Below are positions 14,647 to 23,046 of a stretch of 64,000 bases of DNA, one piece after another. The stretch comes from M1-B18 sp048264125 (GTDB taxonomy: Bacteria; Bacillota; Clostridia; Peptostreptococcales; Natronincolaceae), in the NCBI GenBank assembly GCA_048264125.1, contig JBLXDM010000006.1:241504-305503 (forward strand), read 5' to 3'. The notes under the pieces are model-generated. The model saw nothing but the letters and a program-made list of their open reading frames with translations. It made no database searches and had not been told where the DNA came from. The translations under genes and the position numbers were made by a program. Every line of letters starts with the position of its first letter. Position 1 is the stretch's first letter.

Positions 14647-16083
14647 TTGAAAGATGGAAAGGAAATCTTTTTAAATATATATAATCCCTTTAGTAATGTT
14701 GTTGAGTGTAGACCCTTGGAGGATGTTGTTAAGGAATTAGTAGCCTTAAGCATGCCACTAACCTTTCATATAGAAGCTTTAAAATGTCAAAGCATAATAA
14801 TGAGGACGAATCTTTTGCGGCAGATGAAGGCCCAAGGTGGCGTGGGGGTAGAGTGCTGTCCGGAGGCAGATGTATCCCTGAAGCCCTTTGAGGGCTATAG
14901 GCCATTGGAGGAGTACCGAGAGATATGGGGAGAGGCCTATGAGGATAATCTTCAGCTGCTGAAGCAGGCCAGTGAAGAATCCTCTGGTGAGATTATAATA
15001 TATAAAAACAAGCCTATAGATGCAAAATATCATGCGGTTTGTGGTGGTGCTACGGAAAATAGTGAAAATGTCCATGGTAATATCGTAGTATATTTAAGAA
15101 GAGTACTCTGTGACTATTGCAAAAATAGTCCCTATTATGAAAGCAATAAGGAGCTAAGCATTGAAGAAATACAAAAACGCTTAGAAATCCAGTTTCCAAT
15201 GGAAACCTCTGAAAAAAATCTAAATATTGACGATATGTTTACCAACATCGTAAGGGATGATGCGGGGAGAATTGTTAAGGTAAGCGTTGCAGGCAAGGAA
15301 TTCAAGGGTCATCAGCTCATGGAGCTTCTTGAAATAGATTCTACGAGATTTAGCTGGTATCCTGTGTCAATTCGTTTTACCTCAAGGGGTAAGGGAGATG
15401 GCATTGGCTTTTGCCAGTATGGAGGTAATCAGCTGGCAATCGATGGAAGGCTGGCAGCAGATATATTGGGCTATTATTATACAGGTGTAGAAATTGATAA
15501 AATCACAAATTCATGTATAAGAAATCCATTATTGGGCAAGGTAATAGTGATTAATCCAGCATGCGGTGGTATTGATTCGCCTGGACATATCGGAATTAAT
15601 GGGCTGATGGAAAAGGATATCAATTTAAAAATTGCACTTTTTCTTGCGGAAATTCTAACGGAGCAGGGAGCAAAGGTACACCTAACTAGAGATAACGATA
15701 GCTTCATACCCTTGAGTGAGCGTTCGGGCATGGCAAACCAATTAAAACCACACTTCTTTATTAGTATTCATCAGAATTTTATAAATCAACCCACTATTTC
15801 AGGAACAGAAATATATTTTTATAGGGGTGATAAGGAAGCTGAAAAATTAGCCTCTTGCATAATGGATCACTTGGTTAAAGCCATTGGCACATTAAATAGA
15901 GGGATAAAAACTGCGGATTTTTTCTTGCTAAGGGATGTAAGGGTCAGCTCTCTACATGTAGAGCTAGCGTATCTTTCTAATCCATTGGAGGAAGAAAAGC
16001 TAAAGGATGAGACCTATGTCAGAAGGATGTCTCAAGCAATAGTCGAAGGAATAAATGGATATTATTCCAGTCATATTATTTAA
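14647..16083 (+). CDS. SpoIID/LytB domain fused to N-acetylmuramoyl-L-alanine amidase (Amidase_3)
   Basis: 478 residues from TTG 14647, chosen for AAGGAGGT seven bases upstream. Residues about 1-285 are a SpoIID lytic-transglycosylase domain: catalytic Glu43 in HIEALKCQ, the zinc-site region HAVCGGATENSENV and CDYC, and FCQYGGNQLAIDG. Residues about 298-475 are Amidase_3: conserved Glu after NGLMEKDIN, His in SIHQN, and Glu in HVELAYLSNP. The first zinc ligand region reads NPACGG where the family has DPGHGG, so His becomes Cys306. No signal peptide or membrane segment is visible. SpoIID and an amidase cooperate in peptidoglycan remodelling during engulfment; this gene joins the two activities. 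Where it acts, and whether the amidase is active, is open. Confidence 0.8.
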   Translation: MKDGKEIFLNIYNPFSNVVECRPLEDVVKELVALSMPLTFHIEALKCQSIIMRTNLLRQMKAQGGVGVECCPEADVSLKPFEGYRPLEEYREIWGEAYEDNLQLLKQASEESSGEIIIYKNKPIDAKYHAVCGGATENSENVHGNIVVYLRRVLCDYCKNSPYYESNKELSIEEIQKRLEIQFPMETSEKNLNIDDMFTNIVRDDAGRIVKVSVAGKEFKGHQLMELLEIDSTRFSWYPVSIRFTSRGKGDGIGFCQYGGNQLAIDGRLAADILGYYYTGVEIDKITNSCIRNPLLGKVIVINPACGGIDSPGHIGINGLMEKDINLKIALFLAEILTEQGAKVHLTRDNDSFIPLSERSGMANQLKPHFFISIHQNFINQPTISGTEIYFYRGDKEAEKLASCIMDHLVKAIGTLNRGIKTADFFLLRDVRVSSLHVELAYLSNPLEEEKLKDETYVRRMSQAIVEGINGYYSSHII

Positions 16084-16121
16084 ATTCTGCGAAAAAATTA
16101 TTATAATACGATAAAAACCAT

Positions 16122-16196
16122 TTGACAAAACCGTATGACAAATTATATAATGAAGTTTAAACATTTGACAAGATAACAAATTTATGTTATTATAAT
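16122..16196 (+). promoter_or_regulatory. Tandem SigA-type promoters of veg
   Basis: Promoter 1: TTGACA (16122-16127), 18 bases, TATAAT (16146-16151). Promoter 2: TTGACA (16165-16170), 17 bases, TATTAT (16188-16193). Two strong promoters in series before veg recall the double veg promoter of Bacillus. Confidence 0.75.
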
Positions 16197-16225
16197 ACTG
16201 TGAAAATGTGAAAGTAGGTGATTTT

Positions 16226-16492
16226 TTGGCGACCAAAACCACCCTTAATGAAATCAGGAGAAATATCGAGGGATACGTAGGACAAAAGGTTACGCTTAAG
16301 GCCAATAAAGGCAGAAAGAAAATTATGGTTCGAGAAGGCATTTTGGAAAATACGTATCCAAATATATTTGTTGTTAGAATTGACGGCGGATATGACTCGG
16401 TGAGGAGAGTATCCTATAGCTACTCAGATATATTGACTGAAACAGTAGAAATAACAGTTTGCAAGGATAATCAAAGAATAAAAGTAAGTTAG
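16226..16492 (+). CDS. veg: Veg family protein
   Basis: 88 residues from TTG 16226, with AGGTGA six bases upstream; the ATG at 16208 lacks a ribosome site. The sequence is typical Veg: LNEIRRNIEGYVGQKVTLKA, then GRKK, YPNIFVVR and YSYSDILTETVEI. Veg is a small, strongly expressed protein with an SH3-like fold, linked in Bacillus subtilis to biofilm gene control and spore outgrowth. In Bacillus it sits before sspF and ispE; here those genes are present but 8-16 kb away. It has its own promoters and terminator. Confidence 0.9.
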   Translation: MATKTTLNEIRRNIEGYVGQKVTLKANKGRKKIMVREGILENTYPNIFVVRIDGGYDSVRRVSYSYSDILTETVEITVCKDNQRIKVS

Positions 16493-16497
16493 AATAG

Positions 16498-16520
16498 CCA
16501 CCTTTAATAGGTGGTTTTTT
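16498..16520 (+). terminator. Terminator of veg
   Basis: CCACCT/AGGTGG stem, 5-base loop, T6, six bases past the stop. Confidence 0.85.
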
Positions 16521-16917
16521 ATTGCTTAAAAACAAAAATACGTATGCATAAAATTACAGTGTTGCTTAAGAGGTTGCGAAGGGCAGAATGAGGGTTAATT
16601 ATAGTGATATGTGCATATAGCTTAGAGGATTTCTTATAAAAATATGTGTATTTTAATAAATAATACTTTATTTTTATACAAAAACAGTTTATTATAAATA
16701 TTATAATAAAAAGCTACTATTTATTTAATGACTCATGGTAGAAGTAATTAATTTCCTGTAATTAGGCAAAATAAATAGGTGCTGCCATGATTTTATACAA
16801 ACGATGAATAAAAGCCGTGAGACCAAGCAAATATCTTAAACAATTATGCATAAAACCTAGTGGTTAATAATAATATACAACATATGGACTAAATGATGTC
16901 TATTAGGCAGAAGGGGG
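16521..16917. other. Leader region of the arginine deiminase operon with possible ArgR half-sites
   Basis: About 400 AT-rich bases without a gene. Three ARG-box-like stretches are visible: TGCATAAAATTACA (16545-16558), TGAATAAAA (16805-16813) and TGCATAAAA (16847-16855). They resemble the ArgR/AhrC consensus half-site TGAATWWWW. In this base composition chance matches are likely. Confidence 0.35.
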
Positions 16918-18147
16918 ATGATGATTATGAATGAGGGTAAGCTGAATATAACATCTGAAATTGGCAGTCTGAAGGCCGTCCTGCTCCACAGGCCTGGCCG
17001 AGAGCTGGAGAGATTGACCCCTGAGTTTCTACATGAGCTATTATTTGACGATATACCCTGGCTTAGAAGGATGAGAGAGGAGCATGACAGCTTTGCTAGG
17101 GAAATGACCGACAGAGGCTGCAGGGTTTTGTATTATGAAGGTCTTCTGGCAGATATATTGCAGCAGGAGGAGGTCAAAAGGCAGTTCGTAAAGGATGTTA
17201 TCAAGAGCTGTAGAATAGCAAACCTTCAGCTGGAGTATATTATAGAGGAGTATTTGCTGGCCAAGCCACCTGAGGAAATAGCTGAAATAGCTATAGCAGG
17301 CCTCCACAAAAATGATTTACCTAGAGTAAATAGAAGCTATCAGCTGGTGGACTATATAAAGGAAAGCTACCCCTTTTATATAAATCCTCTGCCGAATCTT
17401 TATTTTACCAGAGATGTGGGAGTGACCATCGGTAGGGGGCTGGCAATCTGTAAAATGAAAACCCCTGCTCGGGAAAGGGAGACCATGTTTCTGGAGTACA
17501 TATATCAATATCATCCCCTTTTTGCAAGGGGAGACACGCCTCTTTGGTACAATTTCAGAGATGCCAATAGCGTAGAGGGTGGCGATCTGTTGGTCTTAAG
17601 CAAGGAGGTTGTTGCCATAGGCTGCAGCGAAAGGACCTCCGCAAGGGGAATTGAGGTAATCGCACAGCGGCTGCTGGAGGAGGGGACCGTTAAAAGGGTG
17701 TTGGTTATAGAGATACCCTTTACCAGGGCTTACATGCATCTGGATACGGTTTTGACCATGGTGGACTTTGATAAATTTACAATTTTTCCAGGAGTGGAAA
17801 GACTGCTGCGGGTTTTTGAATTAACCTATGGCAGGCAGGCACCGAAGGTCAAGCCCATGAAGGGCTTAAGGGATGCCCTGCTGCGGGCACTGAGACTGAA
17901 GGAGATAACCTTTATAGAAAGCGGTGGAGGGGATGCAATAACCGCCGCTAGGGAGCAATGGAACGACAGCACCAATACCCTTGCAGTAGCGCCTGGAGAG
18001 GTCATTACCTATAATCGTAACGAGGCCTCTAATGAAACCCTGAGGCAGCATGGAATTAAGGTTATAGAGATCGAAGGCTCGGAATTGGTAAGAGGGAGGG
18101 GTGGACCTAGGTGTATGTCAATGCCCCTGATTAGAGCTTCGATTTAG
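16918..18147 (+). CDS. arcA: Arginine deiminase
   Basis: 409 residues, normal length. It hydrolyses arginine to citrulline and ammonia. Catalytic features: the FTRDVG segment, HLDT in YMHLDTVLTMVD, and the nucleophile Cys near the C-terminus in GGPRCMSMPLIR. Three ATGs (16918, 16921, 16927) follow AAGGGGG, so the exact start is uncertain by up to three codons. First gene of arcA-arcB-arcC, which yields ATP from arginine under anaerobiosis. No arginine/ornithine antiporter gene is adjacent. Confidence 0.95.
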   Translation: MMIMNEGKLNITSEIGSLKAVLLHRPGRELERLTPEFLHELLFDDIPWLRRMREEHDSFAREMTDRGCRVLYYEGLLADILQQEEVKRQFVKDVIKSCRIANLQLEYIIEEYLLAKPPEEIAEIAIAGLHKNDLPRVNRSYQLVDYIKESYPFYINPLPNLYFTRDVGVTIGRGLAICKMKTPARERETMFLEYIYQYHPLFARGDTPLWYNFRDANSVEGGDLLVLSKEVVAIGCSERTSARGIEVIAQRLLEEGTVKRVLVIEIPFTRAYMHLDTVLTMVDFDKFTIFPGVERLLRVFELTYGRQAPKVKPMKGLRDALLRALRLKEITFIESGGGDAITAAREQWNDSTNTLAVAPGEVITYNRNEASNETLRQHGIKVIEIEGSELVRGRGGPRCMSMPLIRASI

Positions 18148-18216
18148 TAATTTATGATAAAGTGATAAAGCTATTATTAAAAAATTTATGAATAAGAAAC
18201 AAAGGAGGATTAGCTC

Positions 18217-19209
18217 ATGCCGACTAATATTAAAGGTAGAAGTTTATTAACATTAAAGGATTTTACACCAGAGGAAATTAAATATTTGCTGGATTTGGCA
18301 AAGGATTTAAAGGCTAAAAAACGTATGGGGATAAAGGGGAAATTGCTGGAGGGTAAAAATGTTGTTCTGTTGTTTGAAAAGGCTTCAACAAGAACAAGAT
18401 GTGCCTTTGAGGTGGCAGCCTTCGATGAAGGAGCACATGTTACTTTTCTGGGAACCAATGATTCGCAAATGGGTAAGAAGGAGTCTCTTGAGGATACAGC
18501 TAAGGTTCTAGGGAGATACTACGATGGCATCGAATTTAGAGGCTATAAGCAGTCCACTGTGGATTTATTGGCTAAGCATGCCGGTGTACCAGTTTGGAAC
18601 GGACTTACTGATATGTACCACCCCACTCAGATTCTTGCAGATCTGCTGACCATTACAGAGCATGTGAATAAGCCTCTGAACAAGGTAAAGTTTGCCTATA
18701 TAGGTGATGCACGAAACAATATGGGCAATTCATTGCTCATAGGCGCTGCAAAAATGGGAATGGATTTCAGAGCGGTTGCCCCTAAGGAGCTTTTCCCAGC
18801 AGAGGATCTAGTAAAGGAAATGATGGCTGTTGCCGACGCCACTGGTGCTAAAATCACCCTAACCGATAGCATAGCAGAGGGTGTAAAGGATGCAGATGTT
18901 ATTTACACCGATGTATGGGTGTCTATGGGGGAGGAAGAGCAGTTTGAGGCTCGTATCAACCAGCTGAAGCCCTATCAGGTAAATATGGATATGATAAAAA
19001 TGACAGGAAATCCAGAGGTTATTTTTATGCACTGTCTCCCGGCCTTCCATGACCTAGAGACTAAGGTTGCAAATGAAATATACGAAAAATTTGGCTTAAC
19101 CGAAATGGAAGTTACGGACGAAGTGTTCAGAAGTAAATATTCAGTTGTTTTCGATGAGGCAGAAAATAGAATGCATACGATAAAAGCAGTTATGGTGGCA
19201 ACGCTATAA
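18217..19209 (+). CDS. arcB: Ornithine carbamoyltransferase
   Basis: 330 residues. Carbamoyl-phosphate site STRTR (KASTRTRCAFEV), HPTQ in YHPTQILAD, and the ornithine loop HCLP (MHCLPAFHD) are intact. In this operon it most likely works in the catabolic direction: citrulline plus phosphate to ornithine plus carbamoyl phosphate. The argF product is indistinguishable by motif, so the catabolic assignment rests on arcA and arcC flanking it. AAGGAGG precedes the start. Confidence 0.95.
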   Translation: MPTNIKGRSLLTLKDFTPEEIKYLLDLAKDLKAKKRMGIKGKLLEGKNVVLLFEKASTRTRCAFEVAAFDEGAHVTFLGTNDSQMGKKESLEDTAKVLGRYYDGIEFRGYKQSTVDLLAKHAGVPVWNGLTDMYHPTQILADLLTITEHVNKPLNKVKFAYIGDARNNMGNSLLIGAAKMGMDFRAVAPKELFPAEDLVKEMMAVADATGAKITLTDSIAEGVKDADVIYTDVWVSMGEEEQFEARINQLKPYQVNMDMIKMTGNPEVIFMHCLPAFHDLETKVANEIYEKFGLTEMEVTDEVFRSKYSVVFDEAENRMHTIKAVMVATL

Positions 19210-19295
19210 AGGGTTGCCTTACGTAATTTAATCCTGTCTTTATGCAAACGTAAATTTGCCTTTTTGATGACAGCTATTTAAGGAGGATTTTGAGA

Positions 19296-20258
19296 ATGGT
19301 AAATCACAAAAGCAGAATCGTAATTGCATTAGGCGGAAATGCTTTGCAGGCTGACCCTAAAGACACTACAGCCGAAACTCAGCTAATGACCTCGAAGGCA
19401 ACCGCAAAGCCCTTGGTTGATTTGATTGAAGCGGGACATGAATTGATTATTGCCCATGGCAATGGTCCTCAGGTAGGACAAATAGTCGCAGCCTATGAAA
19501 CAGCAGCCCATAGTAATCCGAAGCTCTCGGTTATGCCCTTCCCTGAATGCGGAGCCATGAGTCAGGGTTATATAGGCTATCATCTGCAGCAAGCCATTAG
19601 AGAGGAAATAAAATGCAGAGGCTTAAGTAAAGAGGTAGCCACTGTAGTGACACAGGTGGTGGTGGATGAGGCCGATGCTGCCTTTGCTAATCCGACTAAG
19701 CCGGTGGGCTCCTTTTTCACAGAGGAGGAGGCCCGGAAAATGATTGCTGAGAAGGGCTATACTATGGTGGAGGATTCTGGTCGAGGCTGGAGAAGGGTTG
19801 TGCCTTCTCCGATACCGGTGGATGTGGTGGAGGCGCCGATAGTGAGGACTTTGGTTGAAGCAGGCCATATTGTAATTACCGTCGGTGGCGGCGGAATACC
19901 TGTTGTAGAAAAGCAGGGAAGACTTGAGGGTGTACCTGCAGTAATTGACAAGGATTTTGCCTCTGGAAAAATAGCGGAGATGCTGGATGCTGACTACTTA
20001 ATTATCCTCACCGCCGTAGAAAAGGTTGCCATCAACTTTAATACCCCTCAGCAGCAATCCCTTGAAAGGATAACGATTGAGGAGACGGAGCAATATATCA
20101 GCGAAGGGCATTTTGCACCAGGCTCAATGCTGCCTAAGGTTATGGCAGCGCTTAAATTTGTTCAGTCTAAGCCCGGCAGAAGGGCCTTGATCACCTCTTT
20201 GGAGAAGGCAACAGAGGGTATTGAAGGAAAAACCGGAACAACGATTATAGGATTATAG
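19296..20258 (+). CDS. arcC: Carbamate kinase
   Basis: 320 residues from ATG 19296 (AGGAGG at 19281, spacing 9); a TTG two codons upstream is too close to that site. Carbamate-kinase motifs: IALGGNALQ at the N-terminus, AHGNGPQVG, PECGAMSQGYIGY, and VGGGGIPVV. It converts carbamoyl phosphate and ADP to ATP, CO2 and ammonia, the energy-yielding step of the arginine deiminase pathway. It ends the operon before a long terminator. Confidence 0.95.
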   Translation: MVNHKSRIVIALGGNALQADPKDTTAETQLMTSKATAKPLVDLIEAGHELIIAHGNGPQVGQIVAAYETAAHSNPKLSVMPFPECGAMSQGYIGYHLQQAIREEIKCRGLSKEVATVVTQVVVDEADAAFANPTKPVGSFFTEEEARKMIAEKGYTMVEDSGRGWRRVVPSPIPVDVVEAPIVRTLVEAGHIVITVGGGGIPVVEKQGRLEGVPAVIDKDFASGKIAEMLDADYLIILTAVEKVAINFNTPQQQSLERITIEETEQYISEGHFAPGSMLPKVMAALKFVQSKPGRRALITSLEKATEGIEGKTGTTIIGL

Positions 20259-20264
20259 ACATAC

Positions 20265-20325
20265 GGACAGCTAGTGCCTCGTCGCAGTTAAAACTTGACG
20301 AGGCACTTGTGCTGTCCTTTATTTT
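20265..20325 (+). terminator. Terminator of the arc operon
   Basis: Long stem: GGACAGC-AGTGCCTCGTC pairs with GACGAGGCACT-GCTGTCC around a 13-base loop, then CTTTATTTTG. Confidence 0.9.
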
Positions 20326-20525
20326 GTTTTAAAGAGATTAAGAATATTACAATATGGTTAAATATAGGAAAAATATGAAACTTTTTCTATTTTATAGCGT
20401 CTATATATAATGTACAACTATGCTGTTTTATCCTTTATTACAAAATCAAGACAATTTGAGTATGGGGTGCTGGATACTTGTAGTAAGGAATATATTCATT
20501 AAAGAATAAGAAAAGGAGTGGTTTT

Positions 20526-22817
20526 ATGAAAATTCAAAAGGTGGTCGGAGGCGTTCTGATCACGGTCCTTTCCCTGACAAATATAGGCTTTGGCTTTGCG
20601 GCCTCAAGTGTGGTTACTGTTGAGGAACGGCCTGCTGCCTATACCGAAACAATAAATCTGCCTCAGAACACAAACCTAAGTGAAGCAGAGGCCCCAAAAA
20701 TAATAAAGGAAAATATCAATAGGTACTTTGGTATCAATGTTGATCAGCTTGACGGTGATGTACAAACCCGTATGGAGTATAGGGAGGATTGGAATTCCCC
20801 CGGCAGCTATGTGTGGAGCATGAGCGTTTATCGGTATGCCAGAGATGAAAGCCTCAGCATAGATATGGCTATTTCCGATAAGACCTTTAAGGTTGTTCAG
20901 ATGTACATAAATGACTACAAATATAATCAGCAGGAACTGGTGGCTAAATACACTAAGGCGGAGGCCAAAGCTGTAGCCGATGCCTTTTTAAAAAAGGTTA
21001 ACTCAGACCTTCTGGATAAAATCGACCTTGAATCTGAAAACCCATACTATTATGATGTGTATTATTCCAATGGCATAAGACCTACGGAATATATATTCTT
21101 CTACAACAGACTTGAGAATGGCATCCCTGTGGCGGGAAATGGTATCAATATCGGTGTCAACAGCAGAACTGGCACGGTTAGCAACTATAGCTTTTCTTGG
21201 TCTGAAGCGGAATTGCCAGTTAAAAACGACATAATTTCGAAGGAAGAGGCTGTGGTTAAGTTCGATCAGGGCTTGGATGTTAAGCTGATGTATGTCGCTA
21301 TTCAGAATAGGTACTATGCATCCTCTCAAAAACCTACTGACATAAAATTGGTTTACATACCCAGTTATGAAGCTGGTAATATGGTGGATGCTAAAACAGG
21401 TGAGGTTATAAGGGGCTATGGGATGCCTTCCATAAGCGTTAAAGAGCTAGATGTTTCGCCTGCTGAAAAGGAGGATTTTAAAAAACTGACGGATAAAGCG
21501 GTACGCACTAAGGAGATGACTAAGGAGGATGCCCTTAGGGTGGGACAGAATATATTGGAAAAATTGTATGGAAGTAAGGTTGAAATTGTCAGAAGTAATT
21601 ATTACAGCAGTCAGAATTATAGCGAATTCAATGGCAGAAAAGTCTGGCAGCTGGGCTTCAGGGTAGGAGACAATCAGCATGAGGGGAATATATCAATAGA
21701 CGCCCTGACGGAAGAAATAATGAACCTAAGCCATTATGACTACTACAAAAATGACATGATGAAGGAGGGGGAGGCGCCCAAGAGCCTATTGACACAGGAG
21801 GAGGCATACGATAAGGCTATCGGCTATCTAAAGGAGTATTACCCCGGTAAATTGAAGAGCATAAATACTGAAATTAGCTTAAACAACATTGTTTCTGCTG
21901 AAACTTACTTCTCGTTCCAGAGAATGGAAAATGATATTCTGTTCCAGAACAATTTCATCAGTATAGGTCTAGATCCTGAAACCGGCTTAGTGACAAGCAT
22001 GTACTATAGATGGGATGATTTGCAGCTGTCGAAGACAAATGCAGCCATAAGCAAAGAAGCTGCAAAGGAAAAATATATGGCTGCATTAGATGTCAAGCTT
22101 CAGTATCAGTCTATATACCTTGAATCAAATACAGCGCCAGACCTGAAGCTGGTATATCAATTACTGCCAAAGGAGCCCGTGACACAGTATATCGATGCAA
22201 TGGATGGAAGCCTGGTGGATTACTATGGTAAAAAGGTTGTAAGCATCAGGGAAAGACAATCGAATATCACTGAGCTATTAAAAGGACATTTAGATTCTAA
22301 AGCGCTTACTATAATGTACGATAATGGGGTGCTGGACCTGACTAGCTTTAAGCTGGAGGATAGTATTACTAAATATGAAGCTCTAAAGATGATGGTGCTG
22401 GCAAGGGGTTATCATCAGTCTGTGGGCTATGATGTGGGTAAGTTGAATTTTACTGATGTCAGTGAGGATGATGCATATTATCCTTATATACAAGCAGCAG
22501 TTGCCAATAGGATGATAGAAAATAAAGCGGAGGCCTTCAATGGCGATGAGATTGTAACCAGAGAAAAGATGGCAGCTATGCTTATTGGTATGACATATTT
22601 AGATACTGCTGCTGAGGCAAAGGATATTTTTAAGCCACAGCTGGAGGATATTTCCGATATCGATCCTGAGCTTCTGGGGTATGCAGCCCTTGCATATGGT
22701 CTGGATATTATCAAGGCCGATGAAAATGTCTTTAAGCCAAAGGAGAGCATTACACTTGGCGAGGCAGCTGTAGCTATATATCGAACAATGGAGCTTATGG
22801 GGAATTTAATGAACTAG
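20526..22817 (+). CDS. Secreted YcdB/YcdC-repeat protein with C-terminal S-layer homology region
   Basis: 763 residues. A signal peptide of about 25 residues ends near GFGFAA. The body has two YcdB/YcdC-type units, each containing PepSY-like segments (KAEAKAVADAFLKKV, KEDALRVGQNILEKL and LTQEEAYDKAIGYLKE). Residues about 590-755 look like S-layer homology domains: ITKYEALKMMVLARGY, FTDVSEDDAYYPYIQAAVANRM, VTREKMAAMLIGM, ITLGEAAVAIYRTME. It is probably cell-wall associated. The related Bacillus YcdB/YcdC proteins have no firm function. AGGAG precedes ATG 20526. Monocistronic with its own terminator. Confidence 0.8.
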   Translation: MKIQKVVGGVLITVLSLTNIGFGFAASSVVTVEERPAAYTETINLPQNTNLSEAEAPKIIKENINRYFGINVDQLDGDVQTRMEYREDWNSPGSYVWSMSVYRYARDESLSIDMAISDKTFKVVQMYINDYKYNQQELVAKYTKAEAKAVADAFLKKVNSDLLDKIDLESENPYYYDVYYSNGIRPTEYIFFYNRLENGIPVAGNGINIGVNSRTGTVSNYSFSWSEAELPVKNDIISKEEAVVKFDQGLDVKLMYVAIQNRYYASSQKPTDIKLVYIPSYEAGNMVDAKTGEVIRGYGMPSISVKELDVSPAEKEDFKKLTDKAVRTKEMTKEDALRVGQNILEKLYGSKVEIVRSNYYSSQNYSEFNGRKVWQLGFRVGDNQHEGNISIDALTEEIMNLSHYDYYKNDMMKEGEAPKSLLTQEEAYDKAIGYLKEYYPGKLKSINTEISLNNIVSAETYFSFQRMENDILFQNNFISIGLDPETGLVTSMYYRWDDLQLSKTNAAISKEAAKEKYMAALDVKLQYQSIYLESNTAPDLKLVYQLLPKEPVTQYIDAMDGSLVDYYGKKVVSIRERQSNITELLKGHLDSKALTIMYDNGVLDLTSFKLEDSITKYEALKMMVLARGYHQSVGYDVGKLNFTDVSEDDAYYPYIQAAVANRMIENKAEAFNGDEIVTREKMAAMLIGMTYLDTAAEAKDIFKPQLEDISDIDPELLGYAALAYGLDIIKADENVFKPKESITLGEAAVAIYRTMELMGNLMN

Positions 22818-22878
22818 GTGCTGCCAATTATTTATTTCAAAAAGGTTGGTTTCCAAGGTCCTGTAAAAATTGATACTA

Positions 22879-22915
22879 AAGAAGTGAAAATCTAAGAATT
22901 TTCACTTCTTTTTTT
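22879..22915 (+). terminator. Terminator of the YcdB/SLH gene
   Basis: AAGAAGTGAAAA/TTTTCACTTCTT 12-bp stem with 8-base loop and a T-run. Confidence 0.9.
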
Positions 22916-23046
22916 GTTTTGGGACACATATACATATATAGATTTAGAAGGACGAACTAAAGCCTGACAAACTTTCTAACATATTTTATTTGTTGCTAAA
23001 TATTAATATAATAAGATATTTAATCATTGTGGAGGGAGGAAAACAA

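Noticed and set aside
14121..14684. 187-residue plus-strand frame
   Set aside because: It overlaps the uspA end, a terminator, the zinc-ribbon gene and the next gene's start, and has no ribosome site or family features.
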